64,000 bases of DNA from Clostridium_AW malenominatum (lineage in GTDB: Bacteria > Bacillota > Clostridia > Clostridiales > Clostridiaceae): assembly GCF_039521365.1 (NCBI RefSeq), contig NZ_BAAACF010000001.1:1364001-1428000 (forward strand). Reading direction: 5' to 3'. A model generated the notes under the pieces. It worked only from the letters and a program-made list of their open reading frames with translations. It did no database searches and had not been told where the DNA came from. Positions 25,580 to 33,959 of this stretch are shown piece by piece; position 1 is the first letter of the stretch, and each line of letters begins with the position of its first letter. The translations under genes were made by a program, and so were the position numbers.

Positions 25580-25630
25580 GTTAAAAAATAAAAGGCAATT
25601 TCCATTATTTAATTTATAGAAATTGCCTTT
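25580..25630 (-). terminator. Terminator of the tetR gene
   Basis: A 12-bp stem AAAGGCAATTTC (25591-25602) / GAAATTGCCTTT (25619-25630) is followed on the minus strand by TTATTTTTTAA. It separates tetR from the flavin reductase gene. Confidence 0.8.
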
Positions 25631-25638
25631 GCTCTATT

Positions 25639-26217
25639 TTATTTTAATCTATTTACTATATAGGAGATATAGTCTAATCTTTGTTTCTTATCATTTACCA
25701 TGTTTGAATCAAAATTAATTGTATCCATGTTGCTAATTGGATGCAGAATTGAAGATAAAAAAATCATTCTGTTATATTGATATGTGGCGTTATTATTTTT
25801 AAAAACTTTTGATAGAATTCTATCCATCTTATCATTCATGGCATCAGTTATTTCAACTATTTTAGCATCAATTGCATCAATTTCTTTTTTAGCCATAGCT
25901 TCTTTTAAAATGGTGAAGATTCCTGGGTATTTTAATGTATATTCCATTATTTCGTTTGCCAATAAAATAATTTTTTCTTCATCACTAAATTCATCGCAAT
26001 CTAATATGGAATAGGCTGAAATTGTGTTTTCTATATAAAATTCCTTTATATGAAGTAGCATCTCATCTTTGGTACGAAAATAATAGTTTATTGCACTTAC
26101 ATTTACATCTGCTTCCTTAGCTATGGCTCTTATGGGTACATTGAAGGAGCCATTTTTACCAATTAGATATAGAGCTTTATCTAGAATTTTTTCCTCAACA
26201 CTTTTAAGTTCTCTCAT
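25639..26217 (-). CDS. TetR/AcrR family transcriptional regulator
   Basis: A 192-aa TetR-type repressor. The N-terminal helix-turn-helix (ILDKALYLIGKNGSFNVPIRAIAKEADVNVSAINYYFRTKDEML, about residues 7-50) is followed by an all-helical ligand domain. I start at MRELKS (26217), with AGAGGTGA 6 bp upstream; the in-frame GTG at 26226 is part of that site. It is transcribed towards the flavin reductase gene, its probable target, but separated by a terminator. Confidence 0.85.
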   Translation of the reverse strand: MRELKSVEEKILDKALYLIGKNGSFNVPIRAIAKEADVNVSAINYYFRTKDEMLLHIKEFYIENTISAYSILDCDEFSDEEKIILLANEIMEYTLKYPGIFTILKEAMAKKEIDAIDAKIVEITDAMNDKMDRILSKVFKNNNATYQYNRMIFLSSILHPISNMDTINFDSNMVNDKKQRLDYISYIVNRLK

Positions 26218-26403
26218 TGCTATCACCTCTATAGTATAAATATGTAGTTATTACATATTATATCATAATCAACAACTTCAGTGGGATTTAATGCTATGGA
26301 AAGTAAAGATTGAATACTTTTATAGGTTATTGCAAATATTATTAAATGTTAGATAACTTTATCAGATTATATTAAAAAATAACTAATGTAGGAGGAGAAG
26401 TAC

Positions 26404-26634
26404 ATGGAAGTTATAGTTTATACAACACCTACCTGTCCTTGGTGTAAAGTTGTAAAGGATTATTTAAAATCAAATAATATAACTTATATTGAACATGATG
26501 TTTCTAAAGATGACAAGGCTACCACTGAAATGATTAATAAATCAGGTCAAATGGGCGTACCTGTAGTTGATATTGATGGAGAAATAATTATTGGTTTTGA
26601 TCAAGATAGGATAGATAGAGTATTAGGATTATAG
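26404..26634 (+). CDS. Glutaredoxin-like / NrdH-type thiol redox protein
   Basis: A 76-aa thioredoxin-fold protein with active site CPWC in TTPTCPWCKVVKDYL and the cis-Pro motif MGVPVVDIDG. It is 23 bp upstream of a thioredoxin-reductase-like gene, which probably reduces it. Such pairs supply electrons to ribonucleotide reductase or peroxidases in clostridia. GGAGGAG precedes the ATG. Confidence 0.9.
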   Translation: MEVIVYTTPTCPWCKVVKDYLKSNNITYIEHDVSKDDKATTEMINKSGQMGVPVVDIDGEIIIGFDQDRIDRVLGL

Positions 26635-26657
26635 CTTAGTATGAGGAGAGACAATAA

Positions 26658-27593
26658 TTGAATAAAGAAGTAAAAGATTTAGATTTAATAATAATAGGTG
26701 GAGGGCCAGCTGGCCTTACTGCTAGTATATATGCTGCAAGAGCAAAATTGAATATGGTTTTACTTGAAAATCAATTAATAGGGGGCCAAGTTAGGAATAG
26801 TTACACTATAGAAAACTACCCTGGGTTTAAAGTAGTAGCAGGTAATGATTTAGCAGATTCAATGGTGGAGCAGGCTAAAGAGTTAGGAGTTAAAATTGAG
26901 GGATTTAGTAAAATTATTAGCGTTAAGTTAAATAATGATGAAAAGTTAATTGAGACAAAGAAGTTTATATATAGACCTAAGGCAATTATAATTTCTACAG
27001 GAGCAACACCAAAGAAACTTCCCATTCCAAAGGAAGAAAGATTTTTAAGTAAGGGAATTCATTATTGTGCCATATGTGATGGCGCAATGTATGAAGGAAA
27101 AGTAGTGGGAATTGTAGGTGGAGGAAATGCTGCTTTAGAAGAAGCATTATTTTTAACGAGATTTGCTTCCAAAGTTATAATGATTAGAAGATACGATTAT
27201 TTCAAAGGTGAAAAAGCCACACTAGATGAGGTTTTAAATAACTCTAAAATTGAAGTTATGTATAATTGGGATTTAGTTGATGTTGATGGTGATGACTTTG
27301 TAAATAAAGCATTAATAAAAAATACGAAAACTGGTGAAGAAAGAGAGATAGAGCTAAGCGGAATTTTTGGGTATATTGGTACTGAGCCAAAGACAAAATT
27401 ATTTAAAGAGGATTTAAAGCTTACACCTTACGGATATATTATCACCGATGATAATATGCAAACTAACATAAAAGGAGTCTACGCAGCAGGGGATGTAAGA
27501 GATAAAGAGTTTAGGCAAATAACAACAGCGGTTTCGGATGGAACCATAGCGGCATTAGCTGCAGAAAAATATGTTGTGGAAAAGAATAGATAA
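26658..27593 (+). CDS. trxB: Thioredoxin reductase-like FAD/NAD(P)H disulfide reductase
   Basis: A 311-aa flavoprotein with the thioredoxin-reductase layout: FAD motif GGGPAGLTASIYAARA, redox-active CAICDG (near residue 140), NAD(P)H motif GGGNAALEEA and the closing GVYAAGDVRDKEFRQI. The start is TTG with GAGGAGAG 7 bp upstream. Its probable partner is the glutaredoxin-like protein encoded immediately before it. Whether it uses NADPH, NADH or ferredoxin is not evident. Confidence 0.9.
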   Translation: MNKEVKDLDLIIIGGGPAGLTASIYAARAKLNMVLLENQLIGGQVRNSYTIENYPGFKVVAGNDLADSMVEQAKELGVKIEGFSKIISVKLNNDEKLIETKKFIYRPKAIIISTGATPKKLPIPKEERFLSKGIHYCAICDGAMYEGKVVGIVGGGNAALEEALFLTRFASKVIMIRRYDYFKGEKATLDEVLNNSKIEVMYNWDLVDVDGDDFVNKALIKNTKTGEEREIELSGIFGYIGTEPKTKLFKEDLKLTPYGYIITDDNMQTNIKGVYAAGDVRDKEFRQITTAVSDGTIAALAAEKYVVEKNR

Positions 27594-27594
27594 T

Positions 27595-27645
27595 AATCGT
27601 ACCCTATGGGTGAGGAGAGCACCTTTAGGGTACGATTATTTTATT
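27595..27645 (+). terminator. Terminator after trxB
   Basis: AATCGTACCCTA (27595-27606) pairs with TAGGGTACGATT (27626-27637), followed by ATTTTATT. A short GGTG/CACC hairpin is nested in the loop. Confidence 0.85.
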
Positions 27646-27659
27646 AAAAAGTTTTTGTA

Positions 27660-27715
27660 TTGACAAATCATGACTACAGATGTAAACTGAGAATGTAATA
27701 GAAACTACAAATGTA
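27660..27715 (+). promoter_or_regulatory. blaI promoter with two BlaI-type operators
   Basis: TTGACA (27660-27665), a 17-bp spacer and TAAACT (27683-27688) form the promoter. TACAgaTGTA (27675-27684) lies between the -35 and -10, and TACAaaTGTA (27706-27715) lies just downstream. TACA-N2-TGTA dyads are the BlaI/MecI operator core. The two sites, 31 bp apart, imply autorepression of the blaI-M56 operon. Confidence 0.75.
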
Positions 27716-27731
27716 ATCGGAGGATATTTAG

Positions 27732-28112
27732 ATGAGTAAATATAATATTAGTGAATCAGAGTGGAAAGTCATGGTGTGTTTATGGGATGAACCTAATTTA
27801 ACTTTAAAGCAAATTGCTGATAAACTAAAAGATACAAAATGGAGCTATACTACTATAAGAACTTTGGTGACCAGGCTTATGGAAAAGGGAATCATAGATG
27901 CGGATAAAACCTCTACATCTAACTTTAAGTATTTTCCCGTTGCTCCAGAAAAAGAGTGTAAAGTAGAAGAAACCAAGAGTTTTCTTACACGAGTTTTTGA
28001 TGGCTCTATATCTATGATGGTTTCAACTCTTGCAAGGCAAGAGGAGCTTTCAAGAAAGGAAGTGGAGGAGCTTAAAAAAATAATAGAAAGCATGGACGGA
28101 GGAGAGATTTGA
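27732..28112 (+). CDS. BlaI/MecI/CopY family repressor
   Basis: A 126-aa winged-helix repressor (ISESEWKVMVCLWDEPNLTLKQIADKL, then SYTTIRTLVTRLMEKGII) with a helical dimerisation tail. In BlaI-type systems the repressor is cleaved after the membrane metallopeptidase is activated. Here the M56 gene starts 1 bp after the stop, so the two form one operon. GGAGGAT precedes the ATG. Confidence 0.9.
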   Translation: MSKYNISESEWKVMVCLWDEPNLTLKQIADKLKDTKWSYTTIRTLVTRLMEKGIIDADKTSTSNFKYFPVAPEKECKVEETKSFLTRVFDGSISMMVSTLARQEELSRKEVEELKKIIESMDGGEI

Positions 28113-28113
28113 T

Positions 28114-30366
28114 ATGGAAAGCATTATAAATGTAACCATAACTACTTCCATAACATCGCTTATTATCTTGTCGATAAAAGCATTGCTTAAAAATAAAATC
28201 TCCCCTAAGTGGCAGTTTTCCCTTTGGATTATAGTGGCTTTAAGACTTTTGGTACCGGTATTACCTGAAAGCAATATGAGTATTTTTAATGCTGTACCTC
28301 AGATTAAAAATGTAGAAGTTTCTGAGAGAGCATTAGAAAGCATTGGATCAGAGACTAGATCTTATATTACGGGAGACATAGTGGTAGGTGAAAAGGATAA
28401 AGAATTTATTCTAAGTAACGCCTTGGTGCAAAATGCTGTTACTATATGGATTGCAGGATCAATAATCATGTTTATATACATCACAGGTACCTATTTCATA
28501 TATCATAGAAAAACAAGAAAGCTTATAGTATTAGAAGGAGGGGGTATTTCTTCAGTACTGGAGGAATGTAAAAGGGAATTAGGCATAAATCATATAATTA
28601 AAGTTAGAATGGGTGGAGAAACACCACTTTTAAAAGGCTTATTCAATCCAGAAATTATTTTGCCAGAAGGATACACTAATAAAGAGTTAAAGAGTGTATT
28701 TACCCACGAGCTTATGCACTATAAGCATAAAGATATTCTATGGAATGTAATTAGCATTTTACTACTTTGTATTTATTGGTATAATCCAATAATGTGGTTT
28801 AGTTTTTTTCAATTCAGAAGGGATATGGAAATATTATGCGATTACAGGGTACTCGAAATTTATAATAATAGAAAGGAATATGCAGAGGTTCTTTTAAAAA
28901 CTGCCCTAAGAAAAAACAAATTCCTATTGTGCACCACATCCATGCAAAATGGTGAAAAGGATATAAGTAAAAGGATTAAGTATATTGCATATTTTAAAAA
29001 GCCAAAGGTATTTTGGAGTACTATTGCAGCTATTGTTGCAATTATAATTACATCAATTTGTCTTACAAATCCAGTAGGAAAAGCTTTTAATGTAGCTAAT
29101 GGGTTGGATTACGGAAAGATCTATGAGCATAAGACCTTATACGTTGGAGATGCAAGCAAGGTAGGAAATCTAACAGATAAACTATATTATGGAGAATATA
29201 AGAAGGGATTTGAATTACAAACTGATTCTAAACCTTATGGAGCAACTATAAACTATTTAATTAAGCCTGGTGAATTGTCGCAAAATGGTGTTCTTGCAGT
29301 AACGGATAAAATGATGAAAAATGCAGCTATAATGTTTTGCCTTATTGATAATGTTGATGAAATCACTTTTGCTTTTAATGATGGTAGTGGAATTTATAGA
29401 TTCCCTTTTAATAGAAAACTTTTCAATGAAGTATTTAATAAAGATATAAGAGAATATGCCACTTCTTTGCAAAGTTTTAAAAATGAATTTATCCCTATGA
29501 TTTATAAACAGAACTGGAATGATGTAAAAGTACCTATAGATAATTTAAAGCATGATGTGAAGGATAAAGTTGAAAAAAACTTAAAAGTAATTATGTCATC
29601 GCCAAAATCATCCTCAAATCCTCAGGATTATATTGAGGCTCACCATAATGAGTATCACAACATACTTAAGATGGGAGAGGAAGCCTTACAATATATGCTT
29701 ACTGTATTTGAAAGTAAAGAGGTGAAAGGTATTAAGGCACATATTATGATGTCTCTTTGTATTGATTTATTGGGGGATAGAAACAACGTTAAAGAGGGTT
29801 CATACAGTTCACCAGATGAGTGGTATGAAAAGCTTTCGCCATATACTGCTTCAAAATTACCTCCATTTAAATATGAAACATCTGATAAAATTGAGCAAAT
29901 GGTTTATTTAGCAGCATTAGAAAAGTATTCAGCAGGAAAAGGTAATATTACACATGAGAATACTGTAACTATTGTAGCTCCACATATTTTTGGGACCTAT
30001 GAGGATGGAAATCAACTAAAGATATTTACAACGGTTTACTATAATGGATTCAAGCTCTATGATAAAACCCTTTCTCAGGATGGTGCGGGAGTGGTTCCAG
30101 CAGCAATTATATATACTAAAAATAATGACGGCACATATACTTTTAAAAAATATGTTGAAGCAATGGATGGTACTTATTTCAAAAGATCCATAGAGGATTT
30201 CTGTAAGCCGCGAAGTGACATAGCTAAGGCAATAATGAATCATTACGGTAATGATGAAGATTTGTTTAGGATAATGAGAAGTAATCTTATAAAATACCTT
30301 AAGGACAATAAAATGGAGGGTATTAAGATTAAAGAAAACAACGGAGAAATTGTGACTTTAACCTAA
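28114..30366 (+). CDS. M56-family membrane metallopeptidase with non-PBP C-terminal domain
   Basis: A 750-aa membrane sensor-protease of the BlaR1/MecR1 type. The first 330 residues hold several membrane segments and the zinc-peptidase motif HELMH (in THELMHYKHKD, near residue 195). The 400-residue extracytoplasmic part lacks the SxxK and KTG motifs of the penicillin-binding domain of true BlaR1, so it probably senses something other than a beta-lactam. No beta-lactamase gene is nearby. It is coupled to the BlaI-type repressor. Confidence 0.82.
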   Translation: MESIINVTITTSITSLIILSIKALLKNKISPKWQFSLWIIVALRLLVPVLPESNMSIFNAVPQIKNVEVSERALESIGSETRSYITGDIVVGEKDKEFILSNALVQNAVTIWIAGSIIMFIYITGTYFIYHRKTRKLIVLEGGGISSVLEECKRELGINHIIKVRMGGETPLLKGLFNPEIILPEGYTNKELKSVFTHELMHYKHKDILWNVISILLLCIYWYNPIMWFSFFQFRRDMEILCDYRVLEIYNNRKEYAEVLLKTALRKNKFLLCTTSMQNGEKDISKRIKYIAYFKKPKVFWSTIAAIVAIIITSICLTNPVGKAFNVANGLDYGKIYEHKTLYVGDASKVGNLTDKLYYGEYKKGFELQTDSKPYGATINYLIKPGELSQNGVLAVTDKMMKNAAIMFCLIDNVDEITFAFNDGSGIYRFPFNRKLFNEVFNKDIREYATSLQSFKNEFIPMIYKQNWNDVKVPIDNLKHDVKDKVEKNLKVIMSSPKSSSNPQDYIEAHHNEYHNILKMGEEALQYMLTVFESKEVKGIKAHIMMSLCIDLLGDRNNVKEGSYSSPDEWYEKLSPYTASKLPPFKYETSDKIEQMVYLAALEKYSAGKGNITHENTVTIVAPHIFGTYEDGNQLKIFTTVYYNGFKLYDKTLSQDGAGVVPAAIIYTKNNDGTYTFKKYVEAMDGTYFKRSIEDFCKPRSDIAKAIMNHYGNDEDLFRIMRSNLIKYLKDNKMEGIKIKENNGEIVTLT

Positions 30367-30372
30367 TGTAAA

Positions 30373-30406
30373 AAATTGCGATGCAACTTTGCATCGCAAT
30401 TTTTAT
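30373..30406 (+). terminator. Terminator after the M56 gene
   Basis: A perfect 13-bp stem (30373-30385 with 30390-30402) is followed by a T tract. It abuts the end of the convergent small gene and may serve both strands. Confidence 0.88.
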
Positions 30407-30549
30407 TACTTTTTCATAGCCATTAAATAAAAATCTGTTCCAAATTCAGTATTAAATTCTTTTTCTACTTCTCTAATTCTTTTTTCTTGTTGTTCTTGTA
30501 AATTAGCAAATTCAAGCTTGTTGTTAGAATTTGTATTGTTACTATTCAT
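30406..30549 (-). CDS. Small hydrophilic protein, 47 aa, unknown function
   Basis: A short frame on the minus strand with a strong GAGGTGA site 7 bp before its ATG. It encodes an Asn/Ser-rich start, a charged helix (LQEQQEKRIREVEKEFNTEF) and the end FYLMAMKK. It has no membrane segment or cysteines. It lies 52 bp downstream of a sodium symporter gene on the same strand, so it may be co-transcribed with it. I do not recognise the family. Confidence 0.6.
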   Translation of the reverse strand: MNSNNTNSNNKLEFANLQEQQEKRIREVEKEFNTEFGTDFYLMAMKK

Positions 30550-30601
30550 ATTTATCACCTCATACTTAATTATTTCCATGAGGCTTTATAAAAATACATT
30601 A

Positions 30602-31978
30602 TTAAAATTTTATAATATTTAAAGAACTCAAAAATACTATTATTAGTAAAATAGGAGTTACAAACTTGAGTATTAAGAAATACGCTTTGATAATTCCTTC
30701 ATTTTTAATGGTGCCATTATTACTAAGTTCATTAACTACATTTTCCTTATTAATAAAGTAACCTACAAATATTGCTATTAAAAGTCCTCCTACAGGCAAT
30801 AGTATATTTGATGATATAAAGTCAAAAGTATCAAAGAAACCTCTGCCAAAGAATACTTGTATATTACCTAAAATACTTCCTTTGTCAGCGGAAAACGTTG
30901 CTAGAGAGCCAATTGATAATATTATAATAGCATTAATTATTACGGCAGTACTTCTTTTAAAACCTTTTTCCTCTGTAAAATAAGCAACAGGAACTTCTAC
31001 TATGGATATCATGGCTGTAGTAGCTGCAATTGCTGTGAGGAAAAAGAAGATTATTAAAAGGAAATAGCCAAAAGGTAATTTTGAAAATACTAGTGGTATA
31101 GTCATAAATAATAATCCAGGGCCAGATTGTGGCTCCATGCCAAAGGAAAATACTGTAGGGAATATAGCAATTCCCGCAAGTAAGGATACAATTGTATCGG
31201 CAACGGAAACTTTAGCGGAAGTGGTAATTAAATTAGTATCTTCAGTGAAATAACTACTGTAGGTAACCATAGTTCCCATACCTAAAGAAAGTTTAAAAAA
31301 AGCTAGTCCCATTGCGGACAAAATTATTCCAGGTTTAATCTTAGAAAAATCAACTCTAAATAAGAATTTTAGTCCTTCCATAGCTCCGGGGAGAGTTAAT
31401 GCTCTAATGCCGCATACCACTATTAATACAAATAAAAGCGGAATAAGAGTTTTAGTAACCCTCTCAATACCTTTTTCAACACCTTTAATAAGAATTAAAG
31501 AAACCACTGCAATAGCAATGAACTGCCATGCTAATGGAGGTAAGGGTTCAACCACTGTTTTACCGAACAGTGCATTTGCAGAATCAGCAGTTACATTTGC
31601 AAAGTCTCCTCTTATGGTCTTAAAAATATAAGAGTAAACCCAGCCAGCAACACAGGAATAGAAGAACATAATAAAGTAAGCAGCAAGTAAGCCAGAAATA
31701 CCTATGCTTTTCCAAAAATGATTAGGTGTTAACTCTTGTATGGCACCCATAACATTTTTATTAGTTTTTCTACCTATATAGAATTCGCTTACCATAACAG
31801 GGATTCCAATAAATGCAATACAGATAAGATAAACTAATAAGAATGCGCCTCCACCGTTTTGCCCAACTACATAAGGGAATTTCCAAATATTCCCTAAACC
31901 TACAGCTGAACCTAGGGTAGCAAAGAATACTGCAATTGAACCAGAAAAACTTTCACGGGTAAGTTTTTTGTCTTTCAT
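30602..31978 (-). CDS. Neurotransmitter:sodium symporter (NSS) family transporter
   Basis: A 458-aa polytopic protein with 11-12 membrane segments. The first segment carries the sodium/substrate-site signature GSAVGLGNIWKFPYVVGQNGGGAFLLVYL of bacterial NSS transporters (LeuT/TnaT type), which import amino acids with Na+. I start at MKDKKLTRESFSGS (31978), preceded by GGAGGTGA; an upstream frame adds 33 codons that look non-coding. Substrate unknown, probably an amino acid. Confidence 0.9.
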   Translation of the reverse strand: MKDKKLTRESFSGSIAVFFATLGSAVGLGNIWKFPYVVGQNGGGAFLLVYLICIAFIGIPVMVSEFYIGRKTNKNVMGAIQELTPNHFWKSIGISGLLAAYFIMFFYSCVAGWVYSYIFKTIRGDFANVTADSANALFGKTVVEPLPPLAWQFIAIAVVSLILIKGVEKGIERVTKTLIPLLFVLIVVCGIRALTLPGAMEGLKFLFRVDFSKIKPGIILSAMGLAFFKLSLGMGTMVTYSSYFTEDTNLITTSAKVSVADTIVSLLAGIAIFPTVFSFGMEPQSGPGLLFMTIPLVFSKLPFGYFLLIIFFFLTAIAATTAMISIVEVPVAYFTEEKGFKRSTAVIINAIIILSIGSLATFSADKGSILGNIQVFFGRGFFDTFDFISSNILLPVGGLLIAIFVGYFINKENVVNELSNNGTIKNEGIIKAYFLILKFVTPILLIIVFLSSLNIIKF

Positions 31979-32223
31979 ACTGTAAATCACCTCCATATAA
32001 TAGAAACAATAATTTATAAAATAATAAATTATGAATAATTTATCATACAATAAACTACAAATCAATATATCTTGCAATAATTAATATTAAAAAAATTAAT
32101 TGTAGTAATTGTACAGAATAGTCTGTAATTTATGTAAATTTATATATGGAGATTACCTTTAAAGAAGGAACTATATCTAAGAAAGGAATTTTCAGTGGTA
32201 AAATTATGCTTTATTCTAAAAAC

Positions 32224-32251
32224 TTTATAAATGTGAATACTATGGTAAAAT
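32224..32251 (+). promoter_or_regulatory. Possible promoter of dbpA
   Basis: TTTATA (32224-32229), 16 bp, TAAAAT (32246-32251) lie 58 bp before the gene. The rest of the 330-bp gap between the divergent symporter and helicase genes shows no other element I can support. Confidence 0.35.
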
Positions 32252-32308
32252 AGAATAATAATATATATATATGCAATAAATAAAAAAAGAATACGAGGTT
32301 TTTGTTAA

Positions 32309-33754
32309 ATGAAAGAATTAAATTTTAAAGATTTCAATATAAGCGAAGAAATATCAGAAGCTTTAGCTAAATTAGGTTATGAAGAACCTACAAAGGTACA
32401 AAGGAAAGTTGTCCCAGAAGCGTTAAGGGGAAGAGACATAATAGTTAAATCGAAAACAGGAAGTGGTAAAACAGCCTCCTTTGGTATTCCTATATGTGAA
32501 AAGGTGGAAGTGGAAAAGGGTAACCCTCAAGTGCTGGTACTTACTCCAACTAGGGAACTATGTATTCAGGTAAAAGAAGATATATCTAATATTGGAAGGC
32601 TTAAAAAAATAAGAGCCGCAGCGGTTTTTGGAAAGCAGCCTTTTGCAACTCAAGCAAGGGAATTAAAACAAAGGACTCATGTAGTAGTAGGAACTCCAGG
32701 AAGAACTTTAGATCATATTGAAAGGGGTACTTTATTATTAGATGAGATAAACTATTTTGTTATTGACGAAGGGGACGAAATGCTTAACATGGGATTTATT
32801 GACCAGGTAGAGTCAATTATCAATAAGCTTCCTAAAAATAGAGTGACCATGTTATTTTCTGCAACAATACCAGAAGAATTAGAAAAGCTATGCAAAGAAT
32901 ATATGAAAAACCCTATGACAATAGAGGTTACCCCTGAGGAAGTTACAGAGGGAAATATAGAACATATACTTTATGAAGTTCAGGATAGGTACAAAGATAA
33001 GGTTTTAAATAAAATAATAATCATTGAAAATCCAGATAGTTGCATTGTATTTTGTAGAACCAAGGAGAACGTCGACAATGTGTACAATGGACTTAAAAAT
33101 AAAGATTATCCTTGTGGTAAAATCCATGGTGGAATGATGCAGGAAGAAAGACTAGAGGGGATGAAAAGATTTAAAAGGGGAGAGTTTATATATTTGGTTG
33201 CTACCGATGTAGCAGCTAGAGGCATTGACGTAGAAGAAGTAACCCACATAATCAATTATGACCTGCCCATGGAAAAGCAAAGTTATGTTCATAGAACAGG
33301 GAGAACAGCCCGTGCAGGTAAAAAGGGTAAAGCTATAACCTTTGTAACACCCCATGAAGATAAATTTCTAAAAGATATAGAAGAATACATAGGATTTTCC
33401 ATACCTAAAGGGGAGGAGCCAAGGGAGCAGGAGATTGAAAGTGCCAGAGAAGCCTTTTTAGAAAAGATAAAAGCTAAACCAAAATTAAAAAAGGATAAAA
33501 GCAAAGAGTTAAATAAGGATATTATGAAAATATATATAAATGCCGGTAAGAAAAAAAAGATAAGACCAGGAGATATTGTAGGGGGCATTACAAGCATTCC
33601 AGGAATCACCGCTGATAACATTGGAATAATAGACATACAAGACAACATTTCCTACATAGATATATTAGAAGGAAAAGGAAAAGTTGTATTAGAAGGCTTA
33701 AAATCTGTTACCATAAAAGGTAAAGTTTTAAAAGCAGAAAAAGCAAGGAAATAA
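32309..33754 (+). CDS. dbpA: DEAD-box RNA helicase, DbpA-like
   Basis: A 481-aa ATP-dependent RNA helicase. Motifs in order: Q motif (YEEPTKVQRKVVP), motif I SKTGSGKT, Ia TPTREL, Ib GTPGR, II DEGD (in place of DEAD), III SAT, then VATDVAARGIDVEEVTHIINYDLP and VI HRTGRTARAG. A C-terminal domain of about 75 residues (KKKIRPGDIVGGITSIPGI onwards) is the DbpA RNA-binding domain, which targets 23S rRNA hairpin 92 in ribosome assembly. Confidence 0.88.
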   Translation: MKELNFKDFNISEEISEALAKLGYEEPTKVQRKVVPEALRGRDIIVKSKTGSGKTASFGIPICEKVEVEKGNPQVLVLTPTRELCIQVKEDISNIGRLKKIRAAAVFGKQPFATQARELKQRTHVVVGTPGRTLDHIERGTLLLDEINYFVIDEGDEMLNMGFIDQVESIINKLPKNRVTMLFSATIPEELEKLCKEYMKNPMTIEVTPEEVTEGNIEHILYEVQDRYKDKVLNKIIIIENPDSCIVFCRTKENVDNVYNGLKNKDYPCGKIHGGMMQEERLEGMKRFKRGEFIYLVATDVAARGIDVEEVTHIINYDLPMEKQSYVHRTGRTARAGKKGKAITFVTPHEDKFLKDIEEYIGFSIPKGEEPREQEIESAREAFLEKIKAKPKLKKDKSKELNKDIMKIYINAGKKKKIRPGDIVGGITSIPGITADNIGIIDIQDNISYIDILEGKGKVVLEGLKSVTIKGKVLKAEKARK

Positions 33755-33756
33755 AG

Positions 33757-33799
33757 AAATAGCCACTAGAGAATAATGCTCTCAGGTGGCTATTTATAA
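33757..33799 (+). terminator. Terminator after dbpA (hairpin family shared in window)
   Basis: AAATAGCCAC (33757-33766) pairs with GTGGCTATTT (33786-33795), with an inner GAG/CTC. Very similar hairpins occur at 38173-38213 and 49856-49898. Confidence 0.82.
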
Positions 33800-33871
33800 T
33801 GTATGGGATTAATGAGGAAAATTTACAAAACACATTGTAAATATATGGAAATTATGATAACATCAAAGTAA

Positions 33872-33899
33872 GGTATTGGAAACGATACCGATAACGGTA
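33872..33899 (+). promoter_or_regulatory. Operator-like dyads (LacI/cre type) before the sugar ABC operon
   Basis: GGTAT-N8-ATACC (33872-33889) overlaps TACCG-N4-CGGTA (33886-33899). The stretch TGGAAACGATACCG (33877-33890) matches 12 of 14 positions of a catabolite-response element. A LacI-type gene lies at the end of the operon, so one of these is probably its site. Confidence 0.5.
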
Positions 33900-33959
33900 C
33901 CAAATCATCATGGGGGAATGGCACTGGCTATAAAAAATTATAAGGGGGAGAAGATTAAT

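Noticed and set aside
32146..32253. 35-codon frame in the symporter-dbpA gap
   Set aside because: No ribosome binding site, no recognisable product, and it covers the likely dbpA promoter.
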